In this document: piece by piece, positions 25,779 to 34,209 of the stretch
How positions within the stretch are numbered: the first letter of the stretch is position 1
How the letters are laid out: each line of letters starts with the position of its first letter
From: Actinoplanes sp. TBRC 11911
GTDB taxonomy: Bacteria > Actinomycetota > Actinomycetes > Mycobacteriales > Micromonosporaceae
Length of the DNA: 64,000 nucleotides
NCBI RefSeq assembly: GCF_012933445.1
Contig: NZ_JABBNC010000042.1
Coordinates: 1 to 64,000 of the forward strand
Direction: 5' to 3'
Position numbers and translations under genes: made by a program
Notes under the pieces: model-generated
The model's input: the letters and a program-made list of their open reading frames with translations, nothing else
Database searches by the model: none
What the model was told of the DNA's origin: nothing

Positions 25779-26762
25779 CTACCCGAAGTTGTAGCTGCCG
25801 CCGGTGCCGGCGACCTTGGTGGGCAGGCCGCGCATCGAACGCTCGATCCGGATCGTCGTGTCGACCACGTCCCAGAGGGCGCTCAGGCCCACCCCCGCGA
25901 TGGCGACCACGGTGATCCACTGCTTGTCCTCGCCCAGGCCGGCGTCGGCGAGCGGGGCGAACGCCGGGTTGAACAGCTGATCGGTGGCCAGCAGCCAGAT
26001 CAGCGGGATCGCGGCGGCCAGCACCAGCACCGCGTTCGCCACGGCCGAGGCACGGGTCCAGGTGCGCAGGCGGTAGACCCAGACACCCCAGGCGCCGCGC
26101 AGCGCGGTGACCACGATGAGCAACGGCAACCAGAAGGACCACAACTCCGGGTCCAGCACCGGGACGTCGGTGAACGTGAACTGCTGCAGCACCAGGGCGG
26201 CGACCACGATGACCGGCCACACCAGGAACGCGGCGAGCTGCATGCGGCTCATCGCCCCGGGCTCGTAGCGCGGTAAGTCCTTCAGCGACCACGTGGTCCG
26301 CAGCTCGGCCTTGCCGTAGCCGGTGCGCTCGACGACCGCGAACAGCGCGGTGGTCCAGAAGGCCAGGTGCGCGCCGACGGTGAGGATGGTGCCGATCGCG
26401 CCCCCGATGACCTTGCCGAAGTCCGGGTCGTCGAACAGCTGCACGATCACCGTGACGGCCACGACGACGGGCAGCACGATCGTGAACATCATCGTCATGA
26501 GGCGGCGCCAGACCGGGAAGAGCTCCGGGCCGATCAGGAACTGCGGACGGTTCGCGTAATTGTCCGCCAGCCGCGACGGGTCACCGAGGTCGGTGAGGGT
26601 GTTCTCGATTGCCTGCTCGCGTGCCTCGCCGGCCTCGACTCTGGCCTCCACCGCGTCCTCGATGGAGGCGCGGAGCTCGCGGTCGATGTCGGCGCGTTGC
26701 TGCTCGGGCACGCGGCGAAGGGCGGTGTACACGTAGCGGTCGACAAGCGTGGTGGTGGTCAT
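25779..26762 (-). CDS. Membrane protein with N-terminal HAAS/permease-prefix domain
   Basis: A 327-residue protein. The first 70 residues form the soluble helical domain that precedes PadR-associated membrane proteins (VDRYVYTALRRVPEQQRADI, then ELRASIEDAVE and LTDLGDPSRLADNY). After it come about six hydrophobic segments. It follows a PadR regulator with an ATGA overlap. This PadR-plus-HAAS pairing is common in actinobacteria and is thought to respond to envelope stress or drugs. Transport activity is not established. Confidence 0.8.
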   Translation of the reverse strand: MTTTTLVDRYVYTALRRVPEQQRADIDRELRASIEDAVEARVEAGEAREQAIENTLTDLGDPSRLADNYANRPQFLIGPELFPVWRRLMTMMFTIVLPVVVAVTVIVQLFDDPDFGKVIGGAIGTILTVGAHLAFWTTALFAVVERTGYGKAELRTTWSLKDLPRYEPGAMSRMQLAAFLVWPVIVVAALVLQQFTFTDVPVLDPELWSFWLPLLIVVTALRGAWGVWVYRLRTWTRASAVANAVLVLAAAIPLIWLLATDQLFNPAFAPLADAGLGEDKQWITVVAIAGVGLSALWDVVDTTIRIERSMRGLPTKVAGTGGSYNFG

Positions 26763-27109
26763 TTCTGTCTCCCGGGGGTGGTGGGGTTGAGGTCGCCGAT
26801 CGCGGTGTCGAGCCGCGTCCACTCGGTGCGCAGGGCGCCGGCGACGTCGTCGCCCCGCGGGGTCGTGCGGTAGAACTTGCGCGGGCGGGCCTCGTCGGTG
26901 TTCCACTCGCTGACGAGCAGGCCCTGCGATTCCAGGCGGCGCAGCAACGGGTACAGCGTGTTCGCCTCGACCTCGAAGCCGGCCGCGCTCAAGGTCTCCA
27001 GCAGCGAGTAGCCGTAGCCCGGGGTGCGCAGCACGACGAGGCTCGCGACAACGACCGTGCCGCGCCGCAGCTCTTGCAGGTGGCCGGCTAGCGTCGCATC
27101 GATTGTCAT
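26759..27109 (-). CDS. PadR family transcriptional regulator
   Basis: A 116-residue winged-helix regulator: LQELRRGTVVVASLVVL, GYGYSLLETLSAAGF, EANTLYPLLRRLESQGLL, then the beta-wing with RPRKFYRTTPRG. The ATG at 27109 is the usual family start (MTIDATLAGHLQ); an upstream ATG at 27133 lies inside the likely operator. Co-translated with the HAAS membrane protein, which it most likely represses along with itself. Confidence 0.9.
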   Translation of the reverse strand: MTIDATLAGHLQELRRGTVVVASLVVLRTPGYGYSLLETLSAAGFEVEANTLYPLLRRLESQGLLVSEWNTDEARPRKFYRTTPRGDDVAGALRTEWTRLDTAIGDLNPTTPGRQK

Positions 27110-27121
27110 GCCCAACACGAT

Positions 27122-27138
27122 ACTGTGTCTCACACACT
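27122..27138. promoter_or_regulatory. Likely PadR operator overlapping its -10 box
   Basis: ACTGTGT-CTC-ACACACT is a near-perfect dyad (6 of 7 pairs). On the minus strand it overlaps TATAGT (27141-27136), a good -10 candidate for the PadR gene. This arrangement fits autorepression. Confidence 0.55.
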
Positions 27139-27202
27139 ATAGCAATGCGCCACACCAAAGTGCCGTGCACATGCCTGGCTGATCGATGGATCGTCGAGCG
27201 GG

Positions 27203-27263
27203 GCGTTTGGCAGACTAAAAGCCATGCTAATGGAAGAGTAGAGACCCTGCGTTTGGTAGACTA
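27203..27263 (+). promoter_or_regulatory. Duplicated promoter-like 15-mer ahead of the DUF4143 ATPase
   Basis: GCGTTTGGCAGACTA (27203-27217) and GCGTTTGGTAGACTA (27249-27263) differ at one base and start 46 bases apart. In the second, TAGACT (27257-27262) is a good -10 box six bases before the ATG, implying a leaderless message. The first copy is followed by ATGCTAATGGAAGAGTAG, a five-codon frame at the same relative place. Confidence 0.5.
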
Positions 27264-27268
27264 GCCGC

Positions 27269-28534
27269 ATGGTCGAGTACCGGCGCAGGATCATAGATGG
27301 CGCGTTGGACGAGCTTCAGCCACATCTGCGTGCGTTATCCATCCACGGTCCGAAGGGGGTCGGGAAGACAGCGACGGCGATGCAACGCGCCGTATCAGTC
27401 GTCGATCTGAGCCTTCCTGCCCAACGCGAGATACTCGCCGCCGATCCCGCCGTTTTGACGCGCCTGCCCGGGCCAGTGCTCGTCGACGAATGGCAGCGCC
27501 TACCGGAGGTCTGGGATCAGGTACGCCACGCCGTCGATGCCGGCTCCCCGCCTGGGCACTTCATCATTGCGGGCAGCTCAGCGCCTCGCGGAACGGTGAT
27601 CCACTCAGGCGCTGGACGGATCGTCCCGATGCGGATGCGTCCTTTGAGTCTGGCGGAACGGGGCATCGGGACGCCGTCAGTGAGCTTGGCTGCGCTCCTT
27701 ACCGGCGTCCGCGACATCGACGGCACCACCCAGCTCCGCCTGGTCGACTATGTCGAGGAGATCACCGCTTCGGGCTTTCCCGCCATCCGCGGATTACCGC
27801 CTCGCGTCCGAAGAGCCGAGTTGGATGCGTACATCGAGAACGTGGTGCAGCGTGAATTCCCCGAGCAGGGCTACCCGGTTCGCCGTCCAGCCGTGCTGCG
27901 GGCATGGCTCGCTGCCTATGCCGCCGCGACGTCGACAACGGCGGCATACTCGAAGATCCTCGATGCCGCTACCGCCGGGCCGGCCAACAAGCCGGCCAAG
28001 GACACCACACTCACGTATCGAGACGCCTTGTCGTCACTGTGGCTGCTCGATGAGATACCACCGTGGATTCCCGGCCGTAACCACCTTGACCGGCTCGGGC
28101 AGGCTCCGAAGCATCAGCTCGCCGACCCGGCGCTGGCCGCGCGCCTGCTCGGGCTCGAGAGCATCGCACTGCTACGCGCGGAGCAAGGCAGCGTCAACTT
28201 GTCCGAAGGCACGATCCTCGGTGCCTTGTTCGAGCACCTTGCGGCGCTCAGCATTCACACGTACGCCGAAGCAAGTGAGGCGCGGGTCAGTCACCTACGG
28301 ACCCGCAACAATCACGAGGTGGATCTGATCGTTCAGCATGCCGACGGCAGGGTGCTCGGCGTCGAGGTCAAGCTGGCGGACCGTGTCGAGGACACCGACG
28401 TCAAACACCTGCACTGGCTTCGGGACCGCATCGGCGACGACTTGATCGACGCCATCGTCATCTACGCCGGCGAACGCGCCTACCGTCGGCGCGACAATGT
28501 CGCGGTCGTCCCGTTGGCATTGCTCGGCCCGTAG
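27269..28534 (+). CDS. AAA_14/DUF4143-type ATP-binding protein
   Basis: A 421-residue protein with an N-terminal ATPase domain: Walker A GPKGVGKT (27-34), Walker B-like VLVDEWQ (Asp73, Glu74) and sensor AGSSAP. The C-terminal DUF4143 half ends with NHEVDLI...GVEVK, which resembles a PD-(D/E)xK nuclease core. This family is widespread and patchily distributed in bacteria and archaea; its role is not settled. The start is probably leaderless. It stands alone, with no partner gene, and runs convergent to the LuxR gene with an 11-base gap. Confidence 0.8.
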   Translation: MVEYRRRIIDGALDELQPHLRALSIHGPKGVGKTATAMQRAVSVVDLSLPAQREILAADPAVLTRLPGPVLVDEWQRLPEVWDQVRHAVDAGSPPGHFIIAGSSAPRGTVIHSGAGRIVPMRMRPLSLAERGIGTPSVSLAALLTGVRDIDGTTQLRLVDYVEEITASGFPAIRGLPPRVRRAELDAYIENVVQREFPEQGYPVRRPAVLRAWLAAYAAATSTTAAYSKILDAATAGPANKPAKDTTLTYRDALSSLWLLDEIPPWIPGRNHLDRLGQAPKHQLADPALAARLLGLESIALLRAEQGSVNLSEGTILGALFEHLAALSIHTYAEASEARVSHLRTRNNHEVDLIVQHADGRVLGVEVKLADRVEDTDVKHLHWLRDRIGDDLIDAIVIYAGERAYRRRDNVAVVPLALLGP

Positions 28535-28545
28535 GGGCAGCTCGC

Positions 28546-31104
28546 TCAGTCGGGATCCGGGCGGTTTGCCGCTTCCAGGGCGCCGCGCAGGGCGGCCCGC
28601 GAGGTGACGCCCAGCTTGGGGAAGACCCGCGCCAAGTGGGAGCCGATCGTGCGGTGCGAGACCTGCAGACGCTCGCCGATCTGTTTGTTCGTCAGGCCGG
28701 CCGCGGCCAGCTCGGCCACCACCTGCTCCTGCGGGGTGAGCTTGCCGGCCTCGCCGCTGCGGGTGCCGGCGGTCGCGTCCAGCTCGGCGCCGGCCCGGTT
28801 CGCCCACGGCACCGCGCCCAGGCGCTGGAACGTGGACTGGGCCTCGCGCAGCAGCCGCCGGGCGTCGCGCGGGCGCCGCTGCCGGCGCAGCCAGCGACCG
28901 TACGAGAGCTCGATGCGGGCGCGGTGAAAGGTGCCGGCCTCAACAAGGCCGTCGGACAACGCCGCCGTATACAGCGCGTCCGCCGCGTCGTCCGAGGCGA
29001 CCATCGCGGACACCCCGGCGTGGATGAACGCGTTGCGCGGGGACAGCCGGGGCACCCCAGCATCCGCGGCCGCCGCGACGTGTGCGCGGGCCTCGTCGAC
29101 GCGCAGGGTGCTCATGCACGCCTCGACGAAGTCGAGCAGCATCCACGGCGCGTACCGGTCATGGGGGTCGAAGGGGGCGGCCACCGGCCGCAGTGTCGCG
29201 TACGCCTCCTCGTAGTCACCGCGGCTCAGCGCGCCCAGCCCGGTCGCGTGCCCCATGTGCGCCCGCACCGAGTTGACGCCGCGCGGCACCCCCCACTGGA
29301 AGGCCTGCGCGTCCAGCACCCGCAGTTCCTCGTACTCGCCGGTCGCCGCGTGGATGATCGCCTGCACGTAGCGGCCGGGCAGTTCCTGCAGTGGCATGCG
29401 GATCTTGCGGCTGAGCCGGACGCCCTCGCCCGCCTCCTGCCGGGCGAGCTGCCAGCGCCCGGCCCGCATGTCCTCGTAGGCCAGCATCATCATGCCGGTC
29501 AGCACGGCGGTGCCGGCCTTCTCCGGGTCGGTCCCGGCGACCACCCGGCGCAACGCGTCACAACACCCCGAAAGACGATCGACCCCGTACGCCGACGCGG
29601 ACACCCGGAACACCGTGTTCGGGCTGGATTCGTCGTTCAGGTTGCGGATCGCGTCGTCGAGCCGGCCCAGCACGGCCGGGCTGGCGGTGCCCGGCCGTGC
29701 CAGGGTCGTCGCCGCGCCGACCAGCTCGCGCGGCAGGTCGTCGGTGTGCCGGGCCAGGATGTCGTCGAACTGGTCCCACATGGTGCGGTCGTGGCCTACC
29801 ACACAGACCAGCAGCAGGTTCTGCACCGCCTCGGCCAGCGCCGGGCCGCGCTCGCCGCGCCGGTCGCCCTCCTCGATCCCGGCGACCAGCAGCCGATGCG
29901 CACCGCGCACGTCACCGATGCCGTTGAGCAGCACGTTCGCCCGCGCCAGCACGGCCGCGAGGCTCTCCACCACGGCCGGGTCGGTGAGCCGCGCCTCGGC
30001 GAGCAGGCCGGACACCTCGGCCCCGGCGCCCGGGATCTGCGCCTTGACGCGGGCCGCCTCGGCGAGCCGGCGGCTGCGTTCGCCGGGGGCCACGCTGGCG
30101 TACGCCGCCCGGACCAGCGCCGCGGCGGCGGTGACCGCGTCGCCGGTCGCCAGCGCCGCCCGGCCGGCCCCTTCGAGCAGCCCGGCGACCTCCTCGTCCG
30201 GTCCGACGGTGGCCTGGTCCAGGTGGTGGGTGCGGGCCGCCACGTCGGTGTCCGGCCGGTCGGCCAGCCGGCGGTGTGCCTGCCGGCGTTCCTCGCTGGT
30301 GGACGCCTGCAGCACCACGGTGGCGGTCATCGCGTCGGCGAACGACACCGTGCCGGCCGGTTCGTCCACAGTGATCAGTCCGGCCATCCGGGCCAGCCGC
30401 AGCGACTCGCCGAACCCGGTCCGGGTCCGGCTCAGGGCGAGCTCCAGCAGCGCCCGGCGGGTCTCGACCGGCAGCCGCCCGACCCGGCGCAGCAGGTCGT
30501 CGGCCTCGCGGTGCGGCTGGGCGGGCAACACCAGGGTGCGAAAGCCCGGCGCCGGCCCGAATCCGGCCGCGAGCAGCCCGGCCCGGGTGAGCACGCTCAG
30601 CCGCGGCGCCAGGAACTCCAGCACCGCCACGCTGTCCGGGTCGGCGCGGTGCAGCCCGTCGAGCACTAACAGCGCCGGTTGCTCCCGGGTCACCTCGGCA
30701 AGCAGGGTGAGCGCGGCCGGGGCGACCACGTCGCCGGACACGATGCCGTTCGCGAGGCCGAGCGCCACACTCAGATCCGCCCGCTGCGCAGCCGGCAGCA
30801 CCCGTAGGTGCTCGAGGAACGGCAGCAGCAACTGATTCAGGGCGGCGTACGGCAGGGCGGCCTCGAACTCCAGGCCGGCGGTCCGCACCACCCGGAACGC
30901 GGATCGTTCGGCCGCGGCCATGGCACGGTCCAGCAGGCGGGTCCGGGCGGGGCCACGGTCCGCGCTCACGATCATGGCGTCGCCGGTCCGGCTCAGGCGG
31001 GCGACGAATTTGTCGACGGCTTCGGCGTGCGGGTCGCGGCCGTCGTGGTGGCGCGGCCGGCGGGACCGCCGGGTCAGATCCAGTGGGTGATCCACGAGCG
31101 TCAT
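28546..31104 (-). CDS. LuxR family (LAL-like) regulator with degenerate P-loop
   Basis: An 852-residue regulator with an ATPase-like N-terminus, a long TPR-like middle and a C-terminal LuxR helix-turn-helix (LTPQEQVVAELAAAGLTNKQ, then GERLQVSHRTIGSHL). The Walker A position reads ADRGPART (48-55). The invariant lysine is Arg54 and the last glycine is alanine, whereas its two neighbours have intact GELGAGKT and GDPGIGKT. ATP hydrolysis is therefore doubtful. Its ATG overlaps the stop of the upstream paralogue (ATGA), so they are made together and may act as a pair. Its targets are unknown. Confidence 0.88.
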   Translation of the reverse strand: MTLVDHPLDLTRRSRRPRHHDGRDPHAEAVDKFVARLSRTGDAMIVSADRGPARTRLLDRAMAAAERSAFRVVRTAGLEFEAALPYAALNQLLLPFLEHLRVLPAAQRADLSVALGLANGIVSGDVVAPAALTLLAEVTREQPALLVLDGLHRADPDSVAVLEFLAPRLSVLTRAGLLAAGFGPAPGFRTLVLPAQPHREADDLLRRVGRLPVETRRALLELALSRTRTGFGESLRLARMAGLITVDEPAGTVSFADAMTATVVLQASTSEERRQAHRRLADRPDTDVAARTHHLDQATVGPDEEVAGLLEGAGRAALATGDAVTAAAALVRAAYASVAPGERSRRLAEAARVKAQIPGAGAEVSGLLAEARLTDPAVVESLAAVLARANVLLNGIGDVRGAHRLLVAGIEEGDRRGERGPALAEAVQNLLLVCVVGHDRTMWDQFDDILARHTDDLPRELVGAATTLARPGTASPAVLGRLDDAIRNLNDESSPNTVFRVSASAYGVDRLSGCCDALRRVVAGTDPEKAGTAVLTGMMMLAYEDMRAGRWQLARQEAGEGVRLSRKIRMPLQELPGRYVQAIIHAATGEYEELRVLDAQAFQWGVPRGVNSVRAHMGHATGLGALSRGDYEEAYATLRPVAAPFDPHDRYAPWMLLDFVEACMSTLRVDEARAHVAAAADAGVPRLSPRNAFIHAGVSAMVASDDAADALYTAALSDGLVEAGTFHRARIELSYGRWLRRQRRPRDARRLLREAQSTFQRLGAVPWANRAGAELDATAGTRSGEAGKLTPQEQVVAELAAAGLTNKQIGERLQVSHRTIGSHLARVFPKLGVTSRAALRGALEAANRPDPD

Positions 31105-33863
31105 GCCCGATCACCGGCCAGCGCCGGCTCCGGGAATTCCGTGGTGCAGTTCGCCAGCGCGTCGGCCAGCGCCGCCCGCGACGAGACTCCCAGCTTGGGG
31201 AACATGCCGTGCAGATAGGTGCCGACCGTACGGCCGGACAGGAACAGCTTGTCGCCGATCTGCTTGTTGGTCAGCCCGGCCGCGGCCAGCGTCGCGATCC
31301 GCAGCTCCACCGGGGACAGCGCCGCCGCCGGCACCGGCTCGGTGACGCTCGACCCGGTCGCGCGCAGCAGCTCGGCCGCCCGGTTCGCCCAGGGCAACGC
31401 GTCGAGGCGGTGGAACCACCGCAGAGCGTTCGTCAGGTGCAGCCGGGCGCCGCGCATGTCCCGCCGGGAACGCAGATGATCCCCGTACGCCAATTCGATG
31501 CGCCCCAGGTCGAAGGGCCACTGCTGCGCCTCGGGCGCGGTGACCGCCCGCTCGAACAGGGCGGTCGCCTCGACGTCGTCCGCGACCATCGCCTCACATC
31601 CGGCCAGCACGAACGGGAGCCGCGCCGACAGCGGGGTCGCGGACCAGCCGCGCAGCGCCTCGACGTGCGCGGCCGCCTCGTCGCGACGGCCGGAGCGGAC
31701 CGCCGACTCGACCAGGTCCAATACCAGCCAGGCCGCGTGCGGCCGGTACGGGCGCAGCTCGCCGGGGCCGCCGGTCGCGGTCGCGTGCCGGTACGCGGCC
31801 TCGGCGTCCCCGGCGGACAGCGCGCCCAGGCACCGGATGTGGTCGGCGAACTGCCGGGCGAACCCGTTGTGCCGCCGGCCGGCCCACACGTCGAGCTCGG
31901 CCACCGACTCCGCGCTGATCTCGCACTCGCCACGGGCGGCCGCGATCAAACCCCGTACGGCCGGGAAGAGCGGGCTGTTCGGCGAGATGTAGCCCATCTG
32001 CTCGGAGACCGCCCCGGCGCGCGCCACCACACGCACCCCCTCGTCCCACATGCCGGAGGCCCACGCGTCCAGCGCGAGAATGCTGCGGGCACGCTGCGCG
32101 ACGCCGACCGCGCCGTCCGCCTCACCCTCGGTGACGCACCGCGCGATCTGCTCCCGGGTGCCGCTGAGCCGGCTCAGGTAGGTCAGCGCGAGCCCGGACC
32201 GCAGCACGATCGCCGGGTTGAACTCGTGCCGGATGTCGTCCAGGAACGCGTCGACGTCGGCGAGCGTGGCGTCGACGAACCCCGGCCCGAACGCGCCCGC
32301 GAAGATCCGCACCGAGGCCGGGGCGAGATCGGCGTACCGGACCAGCACGTCCTCGAACTCGGTCCACAGCCCCGGCTGGTCGGCCATGACGGCGAAGGTG
32401 ACCAGCGACTGCAGCGACTCACGCACGATCGGTGGGGGCGGGTTCACCGCGTCGCGTAGCGCCCCGGCCACCAGCCGGCAGGCCGCCGCCGGGTCCCGCT
32501 GCGATTCCCGGTACGCCTGGGCGATGACACCCACCAGCAGCTCCGGAACGTCCGGGCGGGCACCGGTCCGGACGCTGACCATCAGCACGTCCAGGTAGTT
32601 CGCCTTCGCCTGCCGGGACCGGCGCAGCTCGGGGCTGGCGGTCAGCTCGGCGGCCCGGGACATCGCGGTGAACGCCGCGCGCGGTCGCCCACTGCCCAGG
32701 TAGACCAGGGCGGCCTGCTCCAGAGCGCCGCCGACCGCGTCGTCCGGCCCGGACGCGGCCTCGGCCAGATGTGCCGCGGCGCGTGGCGAGTCGGTGCCGG
32801 ACAGCACCGAGGCCAGCGCGTGGTGCGCCCGGCGGCGGGCCGGACCGGGGGCCCGCGCCACGATCACCGACCGGATCAGCGGGTGGGCGAACTCGAGCCG
32901 CTGACGTTCCTCGTCGATGGTGACCAGCCGCGCCCGTTCGGCCGGTTCGAGCACGGCCAGGGCCCGCCCGTACGGACAGGCGGCGTTGAGCACCCGCAGG
33001 TCGCCGCTGTCGTTGAGGGCGGCCACCAGCAGCGCGCGCTGGGTGTCGGCGGGCAGGAAGCCGAGCCGGTCGGCGAGCACGTCACCGGGCGCCGGCACGA
33101 TGGTCAGCACGGCCGGCAGCGGGGTGTCGCCGCTCTCCTGCTCCCTGGTGAGCGCCCCGGCGAAGCTCAGGGCGGCGTACGGGTTGCCCCGCGACTCGGA
33201 CCGGATCCGGTTCCGCACGCCGGCCGCCATCCGCGGGAACCGGCGGCTGAGCAGCTCGTCGACCGCCTCGCCGGACAGTGCCGGCAGCTCCTGGCGGGGG
33301 AAGCCGTAGAGGTCGGCGGGTCCGCACTGGGTCACGTTGACCGCGCCGAGCACCGCCACCCGGGTGCCGTGCAGCCGTCGTGCGACGAAGGCGATGGTGG
33401 ACGCGCTGGGCTCGTCCATCCGGTGCATGTCGTCGGCGACCAGCAGGACCGGCCGCTCGTCGGCGATCGCCCGCAGCAGCAGCAACGTGGCGTTGCCGAC
33501 GAGCATCGGACCAGCCGGCGCCGCCGGGCCGAGGCCCAGAACCCCGGCCAGGGCGGCGCCGAGCTGTTCCGGGAGGACGTCGAGACGGTCCTCAACCGGT
33601 GCCAGCAGACGAGCGAGGGCGGTGAAATCGTTCATCTGCTGGTGTGGCGAGCCGGCCGCCACGAGAACCCGTGCTCCGCGGGCCTCGGCGTCGGCTCGGG
33701 CGGCAGTCAGCATGGCGGTCTTACCCGCGCCGAGCTCCCCGGAGATGATCAGGGCGCGGCCGGAGGGGAGTGCGGCGTCCAGGAAAGCGGACACCCCCTG
33801 CCACTCGGCTTCGCGGCCGACCAGGACGGCGTCCGCGTCGACCACCGCTTCGCTGCTGCGCAT
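31101..33863 (-). CDS. LuxR family (LAL-like) ATP-binding regulator
   Basis: About 920 residues. The N-terminal ATPase domain has GELGAGKTAML (Walker A) and LLVADDMHRMDEPSA (Walker B). A helical TPR-like middle and a C-terminal LuxR HTH follow (LSPVELRIATLAAAGLTNKQ, then GRTVGTYLHGMFPKLGVSS). An ATG at 33863 is preferred; a TTG at 33875 in frame is possible, and neither has a strong ribosome site. The gene is divergent from the third paralogue at 34210 and heads a two-gene operon with the degenerate P-loop paralogue. Such regulators often control specialised metabolism or sugar use. Confidence 0.9.
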   Translation of the reverse strand: MRSSEAVVDADAVLVGREAEWQGVSAFLDAALPSGRALIISGELGAGKTAMLTAARADAEARGARVLVAAGSPHQQMNDFTALARLLAPVEDRLDVLPEQLGAALAGVLGLGPAAPAGPMLVGNATLLLLRAIADERPVLLVADDMHRMDEPSASTIAFVARRLHGTRVAVLGAVNVTQCGPADLYGFPRQELPALSGEAVDELLSRRFPRMAAGVRNRIRSESRGNPYAALSFAGALTREQESGDTPLPAVLTIVPAPGDVLADRLGFLPADTQRALLVAALNDSGDLRVLNAACPYGRALAVLEPAERARLVTIDEERQRLEFAHPLIRSVIVARAPGPARRRAHHALASVLSGTDSPRAAAHLAEAASGPDDAVGGALEQAALVYLGSGRPRAAFTAMSRAAELTASPELRRSRQAKANYLDVLMVSVRTGARPDVPELLVGVIAQAYRESQRDPAAACRLVAGALRDAVNPPPPIVRESLQSLVTFAVMADQPGLWTEFEDVLVRYADLAPASVRIFAGAFGPGFVDATLADVDAFLDDIRHEFNPAIVLRSGLALTYLSRLSGTREQIARCVTEGEADGAVGVAQRARSILALDAWASGMWDEGVRVVARAGAVSEQMGYISPNSPLFPAVRGLIAAARGECEISAESVAELDVWAGRRHNGFARQFADHIRCLGALSAGDAEAAYRHATATGGPGELRPYRPHAAWLVLDLVESAVRSGRRDEAAAHVEALRGWSATPLSARLPFVLAGCEAMVADDVEATALFERAVTAPEAQQWPFDLGRIELAYGDHLRSRRDMRGARLHLTNALRWFHRLDALPWANRAAELLRATGSSVTEPVPAAALSPVELRIATLAAAGLTNKQIGDKLFLSGRTVGTYLHGMFPKLGVSSRAALADALANCTTEFPEPALAGDRA

Positions 33864-34209
33864 GACAACAGCCAACGCCCCGGTGACCGCTCAAGAATCA
33901 GTCATTGTTTGCTCACTTGCGAGACGCCGGACACGTTTTCGCTGGTCGCGCGTGGTCCGGCACACATCGTGTATGGCCGGCGCCACAACCGGGCCGAATC
34001 GACATGATCGTTTTTGCGGCGCGCTAGCGTCAAATGTCGATGGTTGGTGTTGCCCTTTCGATGGCCCGGCGGGCTTGGTTAAGTAAAAGTACTGATGTTA
34101 CCGACGTTGCCTTACCAAGAGCATTGGAGCAGGATCGGCCGAAGACGGCCCACTCCACCCAGCATGCGCCCCACCTGGGCATGCGTCCACGAGGAGGCGT
34201 CCGGAAACC
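33864..34209. promoter_or_regulatory. Divergent region between two LuxR regulators
   Basis: A 346-base non-coding gap, with an AT-richer patch around 34080-34110 (TTAAGTAAAAGTACTGATG) that may hold promoter elements. GCATGC occurs twice, at about 34163 and 34179. GAGGAGG (34191-34197) is the ribosome site of the plus-strand gene. No gene-like open frame was seen. Confidence 0.4.

Noticed and set aside
28636..30669. A 677-codon plus-strand frame opposite a LuxR regulator gene
   Set aside because: Its translation is rich in R, G, H and V with no motifs, and the minus strand carries an unmistakable regulator with an HTH.
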